Below are positions 26,627 through 35,534 of a stretch of DNA of 44,434 nt, piece by piece. Origin of the DNA: Luminiphilus sp. (lineage in GTDB: Bacteria > Pseudomonadota > Gammaproteobacteria > Pseudomonadales > Halieaceae); NCBI GenBank assembly GCA_016778045.1, contig JADHQG010000009.1:1-44434 (forward strand), in the 5' to 3' direction. The translations under genes were made by a program, and so were the position numbers. The notes beneath the pieces were generated by a model. It was given only the letters and a program-made list of their open reading frames with translations. It had not been told where the DNA came from and searched no databases. The first letter of the stretch is position 1. The number at the start of each line of letters is the position of its first letter.

Positions 26627-27787
26627 TCAGGGGTTGACCAGTTTATCGCCTACCCGAAGCGCTCTTGTTGCCTCCAGCACCAAGCCGAAGCTCGCGCGGT
26701 CGTAAACAGCGAATATCATCAGTACCCCGGCCCGGGTGTCAGGGAGGCGCACCATTTTCTCAGAAATGGGATCTTTGACTTCCTGTCCGGCCTGGTCGAT
26801 GGCCAATACATCACCCACCCGCAGAGCATCCCGCTCCCCTTTGTTGATCACAACAATATCCAGTACGCCGATCTGCGTGACGCCTCCGGCCACAGCGATC
26901 ATGAACGCGTTGTCGACCGAGGTACTGGGTGCCTGTGGCTGAAAGACGGTGTCAAGCGCGGCCTCGGTAACAGGCAACATGCGGTCACCGATGCGGATTT
27001 CTTCACGCATTTCCGTCACCGTCATGGCAGCCAAGCCAGCGGCCGCTTCGCCGTCGTGCAACATCGCTTCCCCGATATCGCTGACAAATATGCCCAAGCC
27101 CTCACCAGATACAGGATCGGTAAGCTTTCCTAACCGGCGCACTAATCGGAAGCTGCGGTCTTCGTGCCATGCTCCCGTGCCGTAGACAGTGTCGCCAACA
27201 CCGCTGATCAAACGCCCGTCGTCACCCGACACAATATAGGGTGCGCTCTCCAGGGCCTTCACCTCTGCTACCCGGTGCTGACGCAGAAAAGGGTCAATGT
27301 GCTGACGAGAGATAGGCGGAATAGCAAGGTCTAATGGGCTGGGGCGCATCGTGGGTGAGAGCTTCACCACGCTTTGTTGCGCGCGAACTAACCGGGGAAT
27401 GCCGTCCTCCCAAATCAGCCTCAGCTCATCGCCGGGGTAGATGAGATGCGGATTATCGACTTGGGGATTGCCGGCCCACAGCTCCTGCCAACGCCAAGGG
27501 TCTCGCAAAAACAGTGTCGAGATATCCCACAAGGTGTCGCCCGGTTTTACCGTGTACGTCAGGGGCACATCTGAATTGAGCGTCAGTGGCTCCTGTGCGT
27601 CAGATAGGGCCGGCTGCACTGCAAGCGACAATAACAGCGCTCCATAAACCATTAGCCGCCGAGGCCATGACCGACCGCAATGCCCTTGCAAGGGCAAACC
27701 AACGGCCACCCCGGCCACCGATCTCAAGTGCCGGCCTTGCTTGGTTCGAGAAAACCCGCAGATCGCAATCCAATTGCTCGCGTTCAC
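26627..27787 (-). CDS. LysM-domain exported protein
   Basis: Probably periplasmic peptidoglycan binding; function otherwise unknown, but regularly found upstream of dprA in Pseudomonas-like genomes. Reading from GTG 27787 gives 386 residues; AGGAG lies 8 nt upstream, which decides this start. A hydrophobic export segment (VYGALLLSLAVQPALSDA) comes only at about residues 47-64, after a long, basic N-terminal stretch ending RSWPRR. ATG 27652, just before that segment, is an alternative but has no ribosome site. One LysM domain covers about 78-124 (YTVKPGDTLWDISTLF ... LIYPGDELRL). The remaining 260 residues are a beta-rich region typical of this family. Confidence 0.85.
   Translation of the reverse strand: MNASNWIAICGFSRTKQGRHLRSVAGVAVGLPLQGHCGRSWPRRLMVYGALLLSLAVQPALSDAQEPLTLNSDVPLTYTVKPGDTLWDISTLFLRDPWRWQELWAGNPQVDNPHLIYPGDELRLIWEDGIPRLVRAQQSVVKLSPTMRPSPLDLAIPPISRQHIDPFLRQHRVAEVKALESAPYIVSGDDGRLISGVGDTVYGTGAWHEDRSFRLVRRLGKLTDPVSGEGLGIFVSDIGEAMLHDGEAAAGLAAMTVTEMREEIRIGDRMLPVTEAALDTVFQPQAPSTSVDNAFMIAVAGGVTQIGVLDIVVINKGERDALRVGDVLAIDQAGQEVKDPISEKMVRLPDTRAGVLMIFAVYDRASFGLVLEATRALRVGDKLVNP
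27681..27696. repeat. 16-bp perfect palindrome near the LysM gene start
   Basis: TGCCCTTGCAAGGGCA reads the same on both strands. It falls in the unusual N-terminal extension of the LysM gene, or, if ATG 27652 is the true start, 29 nt upstream of it. About 0.7 such 16-mers are expected by chance in a window of this size, so significance is modest. Confidence 0.4.
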
Positions 27788-27831
27788 AGCATCCACTCCT
27801 TTGTAACTGCTCGCTCCGCCAACCGCCTTGG

Positions 27832-27860
27832 CCTACAACCCTCAGGCATCGCGGTATAAT
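27832..27860 (+). promoter_or_regulatory. Promoter of def-fmt-rsmB
   Basis: A perfect TATAAT at 27855-27860, with a weak -35 (CCTACA, 27832-27837) 17 nt upstream. The start would lie near 27867, giving a leader of about 85 nt before def. Confidence 0.6.
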
Positions 27861-27881
27861 CCGAGTGTGCGGCGGTGTCAC
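27853..27881 (-). promoter_or_regulatory. Promoter candidate for LysM-dprA-tsaC-hemF-aroE
   Basis: On the minus strand GTGACA (27881-27876, 5 of 6 to the -35 consensus), a 17-nt spacer, then TATACC (27858-27853, 4 of 6). It overlaps the rightward def -10 element, so the two promoters would compete or be co-regulated. Confidence 0.5.
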
Positions 27882-27951
27882 AGGTGGGGCAAGACCAAAT
27901 CCGAACACTTTTCGCCGCCTCCATACCTGATGAATACCGGACCGAACCTGC

Positions 27952-28458
27952 ATGGCATTACTTCCCATTCTCGAATTTCCGGATCCGCGATTGCGGACCC
28001 GCGCGACACCGGTTAAAGAAGTTGATGCGAGCATTCAGACGCTGGTCGACGATATGTTTGAAACCATGTACGACGCACCCGGGATTGGTTTAGCGGCCAG
28101 TCAGGTGGATGTTCATAAACGCGTTATCGTCATTGATCTCACTGATGATCACTCTGACCCGAGAGTCTTTATCAACCCGGAGATCAAGGTCATTGACGAA
28201 GTGCTGGGCTCTTATGACGAGGGCTGCCTTTCGGTACCCGGCTTTTACGAGACCGTAGAACGCCCGAGCGTGATCGAAGTCAACGCACTGGATCGAGAAG
28301 GACAGGCATTTACTGAGCAGCTGGATGGGTTAATGGGTATCTGTCTACAACACGAAATTGACCACCTCGAAGGCAAGCTGTTTGTGGACTATCTGTCGCC
28401 ACTGAAAAGACAGCGCATCCGTAGCAAGCTCGTTAAAGAACAGAAGCGACGCGACTGA
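27952..28458 (+). CDS. def: Peptide deformylase
   Basis: Removes the formyl group from new proteins. 168 residues with all three metal-enzyme motifs: GIGLAASQ (44-51), EGCLS (90-94, ligand Cys92) and QHEIDHLEG (ligands His134 and His138, catalytic Glu135). The C-terminal [13 protein letters not shown] matches the E. coli-type enzyme. ATG 27952 is set by N-terminal similarity; the ribosome site is weak. First gene of def-fmt-rsmB, 3 nt before fmt. Confidence 0.98.
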   Translation: MALLPILEFPDPRLRTRATPVKEVDASIQTLVDDMFETMYDAPGIGLAASQVDVHKRVIVIDLTDDHSDPRVFINPEIKVIDEVLGSYDEGCLSVPGFYETVERPSVIEVNALDREGQAFTEQLDGLMGICLQHEIDHLEGKLFVDYLSPLKRQRIRSKLVKEQKRRD

Positions 28459-28461
28459 TCA

Positions 28462-29424
28462 ATGTCGGCGCCGCTACAACTCGTGTTTGCGGGCACCCCC
28501 CAGTTCGCGGCGCTTCACCTCGAGAGTTTGATCGCAGGGCCTCATCACATCAAAACGGTCATGAGCCAGCCAGACAGGCCTGCCGGTCGCGGAAAGCGGC
28601 TGCAGCCTTCTCCGGTCAAAGCACTGGCCCTCGAGGCGGGGTTGCCGGTGTGGCAGCCTGAATCATTGAAAACGCCGGAGAGCCAGAGCACGCTCGCAGC
28701 GTTGCAGGCCGACGCCTTGGTAGTGGTGGCTTACGGCTTGATATTGCCCGCCAACATTCTGGCGATACCACGATTGGGCTGCCTAAACGTCCATGCCTCC
28801 CTGCTACCGCGATGGCGGGGGGCGGCACCCGTGCAACGCGCCATTGAAGCGGGCGATCAGGAAACCGGCGTCAGTATTATGCTCATGGAACCCGGCCTCG
28901 ATACGGGTCCCGTGCTGCTAACAAGCCGCCTACCCATCTTGGCACATCACACCAGTGGCACATTACTCGAGGACTTGGCCGCGTTAGGTACGCAAGCGCT
29001 CTCCCAAACTCTGGCGCACACCGACTCGCTGCTGGCCAATGCCAGACCACAAGATGATGCCGGTGCCACTTACGCGCATAAAATTGATAAACAGGAAACG
29101 GCCTTGGATTGGTCCTGCTCGGCTTTAGAGCTGGCGCGCCGTATTCGCGCCTTCCAGCCTGCGCCGGGCTGCCATACTTTCATCGACAACGAACGACTCA
29201 AAGTCATCGCCGCACATGCCGCCGCGACCTCACAGTCCGGCGCCCCCGGGGAGATATTGGTAGCAGACGAGTCCGGCCTGCAGGTCGCCTGCGGCGAGGG
29301 CATGCTCGTGATTACCGAGGCGCAGCTTCCGGGCGCCAAGGCGCAACCTGTATCGGCGCTGTTAAACGGTTATCGCGACCGAATGCTGCCCGGCAAACAC
29401 CTCACCACCGCAAGTGTTCACTGA
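28462..29424 (+). CDS. fmt: Methionyl-tRNA formyltransferase
   Basis: Formylates initiator Met-tRNA using 10-formyl-tetrahydrofolate, the counterpart of def next door. 320 residues (E. coli 315). The catalytic triad equivalents are Asn109, His111 and Asp147 (LNVHASLLPRWRGAAPVQRA; MEPGLDTGPVL); FAGTPQFAALHL and SQPDRPAGRGKRLQPSPVK are the N-terminal signatures. The C-terminal OB-like tRNA-binding domain runs from about residue 210. Starts 3 nt after def and ends 2 nt before rsmB. Confidence 0.98.
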   Translation: MSAPLQLVFAGTPQFAALHLESLIAGPHHIKTVMSQPDRPAGRGKRLQPSPVKALALEAGLPVWQPESLKTPESQSTLAALQADALVVVAYGLILPANILAIPRLGCLNVHASLLPRWRGAAPVQRAIEAGDQETGVSIMLMEPGLDTGPVLLTSRLPILAHHTSGTLLEDLAALGTQALSQTLAHTDSLLANARPQDDAGATYAHKIDKQETALDWSCSALELARRIRAFQPAPGCHTFIDNERLKVIAAHAAATSQSGAPGEILVADESGLQVACGEGMLVITEAQLPGAKAQPVSALLNGYRDRMLPGKHLTTASVH

Positions 29425-29426
29425 CA

Positions 29427-30719
29427 ATGAATAGCCCAAGGGCGGTGACCGCCCGCATTCTTCATCGGGTGCTCGGTGGCGAGTCGCTAAACAAGCTACT
29501 TCCCCATGCGCTTGACCCGGCGGTGCCTGCTGACCGGCCGCTGTGTCAGGAATTGATCTATGGCTCGCTGCGTCAGTGGCCATACCTTGAGGCCCTCTCT
29601 CAGCGTTTCCTCCGAAAACCGTTGCGGCGCAAGGATCACGACGTTTTGGCGCTCATTTGTATGGGGCTGTATGAACTCTTGCACCTGAACACACCTGAAC
29701 ACGCTGTGGTGTCGGAAACGGTCAATGCCTGCAAAGCATTAAAAAAACCCTGGGCAACTGGGCTTGTCAACGGCGTACTGCGATCGTTCCAACGGCGGGG
29801 TGGCAATCTCACCCCACCACTGTCAGCGGCGGCAGAGCAGGCCCTTCCAGAGTGGCTGCATGAAGCGCTCTGCCAGGAATACGGTGAGCACGTTGAGCAG
29901 ATTGCCGCGAGTGCCCGCCATCGGCCGCCCATGATCCTCCGAGTTAACCAACAGCGCACCTCCAGAGACCAGTATCTGAGAAAGCTCGCTACGAGCGATA
30001 TCCCTGCACAGCCCTGCAATGCCGATGAGGGCGGTGTGATGCTCGAGAATCCTCTGGATGTGAGTCAGCTCCCGGGTTTTAAAGAGGGCGAGGTCAGTGT
30101 GCAGGACAGCTCGGCACAGTTGGCCGCGCGATTAATGAACCCAATGCCGGGCGAGCGCATTCTCGACGCCTGTGCGGCTCCGGGCGGAAAGGCCTGTCAT
30201 TTGCTCGAGCAACAACCTGACCTTAACGAGCTGGTGGCACTGGACATTAGCGAAAAGCGGTTACAGCGCGTCTGGGAAAATAGTCACCGGCTCGGGCTCA
30301 CCCTAACAGCGGCCGTGGCAGACAGCACCCATTTGCCAGATAACGTCTTGGCGCCTCCCTTTGATGCCATTTTGGCTGACGTACCCTGCTCTGCCACCGG
30401 TGTCATGCGCCGCAACCCGGATATCAAAATCCTGCGCCAGGCGGAAGATATTGGCCGGTTCGCCACACAACAGCTCGCTATTCTGTGTGGGCTGTGGCCG
30501 GCACTGAAACCCGGTGGACGGCTGCTTTATGTCACCTGCTCACTGCTACACAGAGAAAACGACGACATCGTCAGCGCCTTCTGCCTACAGCAAGGTGCCC
30601 TAGCTGAACAGATCTCGCTACCCGAGGGGGTCGCCAAGCAACATGGCTGGCAAGTGCTACCCCGCTCCGATGGCGGCGACGGCCTGTATTTTGCAATGCT
30701 GCGAAAAGCATCAACCTGA
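29427..30719 (+). CDS. rsmB: 16S rRNA m5C967 methyltransferase RsmB
   Basis: Methylates C967 of 16S rRNA. 430 residues (E. coli 429): an N-terminal NusB-like RNA-binding domain (about 1-140) and a SAM methyltransferase with DACAAPGGKACHLLE (motif I, 247-261), ADVPCSATGVMRRNPDIK (catalytic Cys321) and YVTCSLLHREND (Cys371). ATG 29427, 2 nt after the fmt stop; a longer in-frame reading would run inside fmt and is rejected. Followed by a 99-nt gap before trkA. Confidence 0.97.
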   Translation: MNSPRAVTARILHRVLGGESLNKLLPHALDPAVPADRPLCQELIYGSLRQWPYLEALSQRFLRKPLRRKDHDVLALICMGLYELLHLNTPEHAVVSETVNACKALKKPWATGLVNGVLRSFQRRGGNLTPPLSAAAEQALPEWLHEALCQEYGEHVEQIAASARHRPPMILRVNQQRTSRDQYLRKLATSDIPAQPCNADEGGVMLENPLDVSQLPGFKEGEVSVQDSSAQLAARLMNPMPGERILDACAAPGGKACHLLEQQPDLNELVALDISEKRLQRVWENSHRLGLTLTAAVADSTHLPDNVLAPPFDAILADVPCSATGVMRRNPDIKILRQAEDIGRFATQQLAILCGLWPALKPGGRLLYVTCSLLHRENDDIVSAFCLQQGALAEQISLPEGVAKQHGWQVLPRSDGGDGLYFAMLRKAST

Positions 30720-30818
30720 GCAGGCGGAGCTGAAAAGCCAACGTGACTAATCCACATGGCGTGGCAGCTTTGACATGGTTTAAGGTGGGCGCGGGTCGTT
30801 GGGAGGGTCCAGAGGCCG

Positions 30819-32195
30819 GTGAAAATCATTATTCTCGGAGCCGGACAGGTCGGCGGAACACTCGCTGAACACTTGGCCGATGAGCAAAACGATATCACCG
30901 TTGTTGACGAACAGGCGGCGACGCTAAAGCGCCTTCAAGAACGTCTTGATATACGCACCGTCCTTGGCAATGGCGCCCACCCCTCAACACTGATGAACGC
31001 CGGCGCCGAAGACGCCGACATGCTCGTTGCCGTGACAGACAGTGACGAGATCAATATGCTGGCGTGCTCTGTGGCATTTACCTTGTATCGCACTCCCACC
31101 AAGATCAGCCGCGTGCGGTCCTCCGACTATCTCACTCAACATCAGGCGCTATTTGCTTCTGGCGCGATCCCAGTCGATGTGATTATCGGCCCGGAACAAC
31201 TGGTCACCAGCAATATCGAACAGTTGATTGCCAACCCCGGCGCGCTACAAGTACTGGATTTCGCGGAGGGTCGCATCCGATTGGTAGCCGTCAAGGCCGT
31301 CACTGGCGGGCCGATTGTCGGACGAGAGTTGCAGGAAATTCGGGAACACATGCCCAAAGTGGATACGCGCGTGGCAGCGATTTTCCGCGCCGGCGGCGAC
31401 CCGATTATCCCGGAGGGGGCCACCGTGGTGGAGCCCGATGATGAAGTGTTCTTCATCGCAGCTCGGGAACACATTCGCGCCGTGACCTCGGAGCTGAGAG
31501 AGGTCGACAAGCCCTATTGGCGCATCATGATCGCCGGCGGAGGCAACATTGGCGCCAACCTCGCACAGCGCCTGGAAAAGCAGTATCAGGTCAAAGTGAT
31601 CGAGCGGTCGTATGACCGATGCCGACAGTTATCGGACATGTTGGAGAACAGCATCGTCTTGCACGGCAGTGGCAACGAGCCGCTCCTATTACAGCAAGAG
31701 AATATCGAGAATACCGATGTCTTTTGTGCTCTCACTGACAACGACGAGTCCAACATCATGATGTCGATGTTGGCTAAACGTCTCGGCGCCAAGAAGGCGA
31801 TCACACTAATCACCAATGCTGCCTATGCCGACCTTATTGGTGAAGAAATCGACATCGCGATTTCGCCACAGCAAATCACGATCAGTAGCTTGCTCATGCA
31901 TGTTCGGCGCGGCGATATCAGTGCGGTGCACTCGCTCCGCAGAGGCGCAGCAGAAGCGATCGAGGTCACGGCCCATGGCGACGCCCGCTCTTCCAAAGTG
32001 GTGGGGCGCCGTCTGGATGAGTTGAATCTCCCATCCAGCGTCACCGTTGGCGCCATTTTGCGGGGAGAAGAGGTACTGATAGCCCACGGCCACATCGTCA
32101 TTGAAGCCAATGATCACGTGATTCTCTTTCTAACAGACCGCGCACAGATCTCGGCGGTAGAAAAACTCTTCGCGGTGGGCTTCGGCTTTATCTGA
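30819..32195 (+). CDS. trkA: Trk potassium uptake protein TrkA
   Basis: Cytoplasmic gating subunit of the Trk K+ system; binds NAD(H) or nucleotides. 458 residues in two repeats, each an RCK-N Rossmann domain (IILGAGQVGGTLAEHL near residue 4 and IAGGGNIGANLAQRLEKQY near 236) followed by an RCK-C domain; the length fits the E. coli protein. Start GTG 30819 just after purine-rich GGGAGG and AGAGG. The stop overlaps the trkH start by one base (TGATG), so the pair is coupled. Confidence 0.97.
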   Translation: MKIIILGAGQVGGTLAEHLADEQNDITVVDEQAATLKRLQERLDIRTVLGNGAHPSTLMNAGAEDADMLVAVTDSDEINMLACSVAFTLYRTPTKISRVRSSDYLTQHQALFASGAIPVDVIIGPEQLVTSNIEQLIANPGALQVLDFAEGRIRLVAVKAVTGGPIVGRELQEIREHMPKVDTRVAAIFRAGGDPIIPEGATVVEPDDEVFFIAAREHIRAVTSELREVDKPYWRIMIAGGGNIGANLAQRLEKQYQVKVIERSYDRCRQLSDMLENSIVLHGSGNEPLLLQQENIENTDVFCALTDNDESNIMMSMLAKRLGAKKAITLITNAAYADLIGEEIDIAISPQQITISSLLMHVRRGDISAVHSLRRGAAEAIEVTAHGDARSSKVVGRRLDELNLPSSVTVGAILRGEEVLIAHGHIVIEANDHVILFLTDRAQISAVEKLFAVGFGFI

Positions 32196-33643
32196 TGCAA
32201 TTCGCGATGGCGCTTAAAATTATCGGCGTTCTGCTGATTATCTTCAGCACCGCCATGTTGCCTTCGCTATTTCTGTCCCTCATTACGGAGGATGCCATCG
32301 AGTCGGCCTTCGCTACGGGGTTCGCTGCCACGCTGCTGGCCGGCGTGCTTTTGTGGTTGCCAACGCGCCATGTCAGCCGCGATCTCAATATCCGCGACGG
32401 GTTTCTTGTCACCGCTTTGTTTTGGATTGTGCTGGGTTTATTTGGCGCCATACCGCTCTGGCTGACACCCCAGCTGGCGATGTCGCCTGCGGGCGCCATT
32501 TTTGAGTCTATTTCTGGGTTAACGACTACCGGCGCCACGGTGATTACGGGGCTAGACGCACTCCCTCAGTCGATTCTGCTTTATCGACAGTTACTCCAAT
32601 GGTTAGGCGGTATCGGCATTGTAGTGCTGGCCGTCGCCATCCTCCCCATGCTGGGTATTGGCGGCATGCAGCTCTATCGGGCGGAAAGCGCCGGCCCCTC
32701 GAAAGACAGGAAATTGACGCCCCGTATTACCAGCACTGCAAAGGCACTCTTTGGTATTTATCTGCTGTTAACTATTGCCTGCGCGGCCAGCTACTTCGTG
32801 GCCGGGATGTCGATATTTGATGCCCTGTGTCACGCCTTTTCGACCGTCGCCATTGGCGGGTTTTCGACCCATGACGCGAGCTTGGGCTATTACGAACAAA
32901 ACTCGGTGTTGCTGGTGAGTTCCGTTTTTATGTTGCTATCCGCCCTCAATTTCGGGTTGCACTTTTTGGCGCTGCAACGCCGCAATATCTGGGTTTATGC
33001 ACAAGACTCTGAGGCGGCTTTCTTCATAACGGTTATCGCACTCGCCACGGTCGTCGTGTGGTGCCTGTTATTGACCACAGAAACCCTCAACCTAGAGGAC
33101 AGCCTCATTCATGGTCTGTTCCAAACCGTTTCCATTGCCACGACCACGGGTTTCACGACGCAAGATTTTTCAATCTGGCCACTATTCCTGCCCGTGTTGC
33201 TATTAATGCTCAGCTTTATGGGTGGCTGTGTGGGCTCAACTGGCGGCGGTATGAAAGCCATGCGCATCCTGTTGATTTTCAGACAGGGAATGCGGGAATT
33301 GCGGCAGCTGTTGCACCCCAACGCCGTCATTCCGCTCAAACTGGATGCCCGCCGTGTTCAAACCGAGGTCATCAGTGCCGTTTGGAGCTTTTTCGCTGTC
33401 TACATGTTCTGCTTCGTGCTCATTTGGCTGGCGCTGCTGGCAACTGAACTCGATTTTATTTCGGCCTTCTCTGCCGTTGTTGCCACGATGAACAACCTCG
33501 GCCCGGGATTGGGCGAGGTGGCAGATCACTACGCGACGGTCAGCGAACCCGGCAAGGTCATCCTCTGCCTCGCCATGCTAATGGGTCGCCTCGAAGTATT
33601 TACGCTGCTGGTGTTGCTCACGCCGGCCTTTTGGAGACATTAG
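32195..33643 (+). CDS. trkH: Trk potassium uptake protein TrkH/TrkG
   Basis: Membrane K+ channel subunit driven by TrkA. 482 residues with four M-P-M repeats; the four pore loops are visible as GLTTTGATVITGLD, FSTVAIGGFSTHD, VSIATTTGFTTQD and ATMNNLGPGLGEV. A further helix pair precedes the first repeat. FMGGCVGSTGGGMKAMRIL after the third repeat is the family stretch for the intramembrane loop. Starts on the last base of trkA. It converges on djlA with 25 nt between. Confidence 0.97.
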   Translation: MQFAMALKIIGVLLIIFSTAMLPSLFLSLITEDAIESAFATGFAATLLAGVLLWLPTRHVSRDLNIRDGFLVTALFWIVLGLFGAIPLWLTPQLAMSPAGAIFESISGLTTTGATVITGLDALPQSILLYRQLLQWLGGIGIVVLAVAILPMLGIGGMQLYRAESAGPSKDRKLTPRITSTAKALFGIYLLLTIACAASYFVAGMSIFDALCHAFSTVAIGGFSTHDASLGYYEQNSVLLVSSVFMLLSALNFGLHFLALQRRNIWVYAQDSEAAFFITVIALATVVVWCLLLTTETLNLEDSLIHGLFQTVSIATTTGFTTQDFSIWPLFLPVLLLMLSFMGGCVGSTGGGMKAMRILLIFRQGMRELRQLLHPNAVIPLKLDARRVQTEVISAVWSFFAVYMFCFVLIWLALLATELDFISAFSAVVATMNNLGPGLGEVADHYATVSEPGKVILCLAMLMGRLEVFTLLVLLTPAFWRH

Positions 33644-33668
33644 TCACCGCATGTGTGAAGCGAGCGCG

Positions 33669-34496
33669 TTACTTCAGACCTCTCGCATTTTGTATCACTT
33701 CATAGGCCGCCGTGATCTCTTGAGCGCGCTCTGTTGCCACGCGCAATAACTCGTCAGGCACGCCCTCGGCGATCAGCTTGTCGGGATGGTTCTCACTCAT
33801 TAATTTCCGATAACGACGTTTGATATCGGTATCGCTTGCGCCCTTATCGATACCCAACGCAGCATAAGCTGTATCCAGTTCGGAGACGCCGGGGCCGGCA
33901 GATGAGCGCCCGCCGCCCGCCGATTGTCGGTACCGGCCCTGCTGAAACTGCGCCTGGGCGCTCACCATGGAAATCAGTTGATCGACTTCGCGACGCGGCA
34001 ACCTGAGCAGGTCTGAAAGACCATAGATAGCACCGCGTTCAGTCTCTGAAAAGGTCCCGTCGGCCATAGCAATGCCGACCAAAAACGCCATCAACGTATG
34101 CCGTGCCTGCCGGCGCGGCCCGAGGCAGTCGTTAAATTTGGAGACAGTGGGTGCTGGGTCGAAGCCCGCCGTCGCGCCAAGCTTAAAGTGTTCGATGGCG
34201 CTACGCCGCTGCGCCGCAGTGAGACGCAGCTGTGCAAACAACGCCTCTGTTTGGGCCACCTCAGCTTCAGACACCCGCCCATCCGCTTTTGCAACGAAAC
34301 CCAACAACGTAAAGGTGGTCTCAAAAAACTGTGCACGCATAATGTGCACGGCCTCCGGCCCCGATAGTTGCAGCGCGCGCCACAGCCCCTTGTCGAAGGC
34401 GTGCCCCAAGACCAGACCAAACAAGAGCCCGGCCGGACCGAAGGCCATCAGTCCTATGAGGCCCGCAATCAACTTGCCTGTTACCCTGGTAATCAT
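33669..34496 (-). CDS. djlA: DjlA-type membrane-anchored DnaJ co-chaperone
   Basis: Stimulates DnaK at the inner membrane. 275 residues: a Gly-rich N-terminal membrane segment (about 9-31, LIAGLIGLMAFGPAGLLFGL), a TerB-like helical domain with the acidic motifs KADGRVSEAE (70-79) and MADGTFSETE (144-153), a Gln/Gly-rich linker (about 182-203), and a C-terminal J domain with HPDK (237-240). ATG 34496 overlaps the lpxL stop (ATGA); an in-frame start further upstream is inside lpxL and rejected. Confidence 0.93.
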   Translation of the reverse strand: MITRVTGKLIAGLIGLMAFGPAGLLFGLVLGHAFDKGLWRALQLSGPEAVHIMRAQFFETTFTLLGFVAKADGRVSEAEVAQTEALFAQLRLTAAQRRSAIEHFKLGATAGFDPAPTVSKFNDCLGPRRQARHTLMAFLVGIAMADGTFSETERGAIYGLSDLLRLPRREVDQLISMVSAQAQFQQGRYRQSAGGGRSSAGPGVSELDTAYAALGIDKGASDTDIKRRYRKLMSENHPDKLIAEGVPDELLRVATERAQEITAAYEVIQNARGLK

Positions 34497-35443
34497 TTCA
34501 AATCCACCTCGTCCAGCAAAGGCGTGGCCACCCAATCGTAGTGATCGACCTGCCCCTTCGGCCGACAGCGGAATCTTTTGTACTGCCACTGGTACTGTGA
34601 TTCATTGCCGGCAACCAGCTTCTCTACACCACGGTTGATTGCTGTGAGTGCTTCCAGCAGGTTGTCGCTCTGAACGGCGGGCTCGGCAGGCCGGTAAACG
34701 GCACGAAAACCTGTTGCGGTGCGCAAGACGGTGCCCATCACCGGTGCCGCACCCGACTTTCTGATCAAATTGCTGGCCAACGACGCAGTGAAGCAATCGA
34801 CCCCAAAAAAAGGCGCATTGAGGCCCGCTCTTTCATCACTGGGTACTTGGTCCGGAAGGATACCGGTGATCCCACCAGCCCTCACAGACCGCACTAATTC
34901 TGCAATACCCCGTGGCGTGGTGGGCACCAGCTTCCCGCCCGTACCTTGCCGACCGCGATGGACCAGCGCATCAAGCTTCTTCAGAGTAATCGGCTCGTAA
35001 AGGGCGACCAAATCACCGAGGGTAGCGAGGTGCATACCGAGTAACTCCCAGTTCCCGAGATGCGGACCCAGCACGATCACGCCTTGCCCTGTTGCGAGTG
35101 GCTCAGTCACATAGGTCAGCCCATCCACCTCAAGAAGCGCCTCAGTCCTGGACCAATGCTGCCTCCACAGCCGACCCATTTCGGCCATCAGCTCTCCCGT
35201 TGACTGGACGCTTTGTCGCGCCACCATTCTGCGCTGACTGGAGGTCCACTGTGGGTAAGCCAATTCGAGGTTTCGAATGGCCACTCGCCGCATGCGGCTA
35301 TTCAAGTGATACAGGCCCGCACCCACACCTCTCCCCAGCGCGCGCGCCCAAGCGAGGGGCATAAAACGCGTCACGGTGATCAACAGTCTGACAAGGAAAG
35401 CAACGGTCCATTCCAGCCAGAGTGGTTTAGGTGATGCGGGCAT
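34493..35443 (-). CDS. Lysophospholipid/lipid A acyltransferase (LpxL/HtrB family)
   Basis: Adds a secondary acyl chain to lipid A or a related lipid at the inner membrane. 316 residues: an N-terminal membrane anchor (about 12-32) and the family catalytic motif PHLGNWE (His128, Glu133), with [12 protein letters not shown] further on and [13 protein letters not shown] near the end. Whether it is LpxL, LpxM or a 2-hydroxyacyl version cannot be told from sequence alone. It is upstream of, and coupled to, djlA, and divergent from glyQ. Confidence 0.9.
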   Translation of the reverse strand: MPASPKPLWLEWTVAFLVRLLITVTRFMPLAWARALGRGVGAGLYHLNSRMRRVAIRNLELAYPQWTSSQRRMVARQSVQSTGELMAEMGRLWRQHWSRTEALLEVDGLTYVTEPLATGQGVIVLGPHLGNWELLGMHLATLGDLVALYEPITLKKLDALVHRGRQGTGGKLVPTTPRGIAELVRSVRAGGITGILPDQVPSDERAGLNAPFFGVDCFTASLASNLIRKSGAAPVMGTVLRTATGFRAVYRPAEPAVQSDNLLEALTAINRGVEKLVAGNESQYQWQYKRFRCRPKGQVDHYDWVATPLLDEVDLK

Positions 35444-35481
35444 AGGTAAGGAGGAAATTGGCGCAGTCAGTGCTGGGAAAT

Positions 35482-35512
35482 TTGATTATGGCGCGGGCAA
35501 CGCAGTTATACT
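35482..35512 (+). promoter_or_regulatory. Promoter candidate for glyQ-glyS-rmuC
   Basis: TTGATT (35482-35487) and TATACT (35507-35512) with a 19-nt spacer, slightly long. The start would be near 35519, leaving only about 16-25 nt before the proposed glyQ TTG codon. Confidence 0.4.
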
Positions 35513-35534
35513 AACTGCTCTCATCGACTTTAGG

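Noticed and set aside
29109-29426. Longer N-terminus for RsmB
   Set aside because: It lies in another frame of fmt; the family N-terminus matches from ATG 29427.
30770-30800. Promoter for trkA based on the perfect TTGACA near 30771
   Set aside because: No acceptable -10 hexamer follows at 15-19 nt; the match could be chance.
32112-32125. CACGTG cores outside recF as extra parS sites (also near 7626, 14434, 36266 and 43648)
   Set aside because: Only the central six bases match; the outer arms show almost no agreement with the 16-bp parS palindrome.
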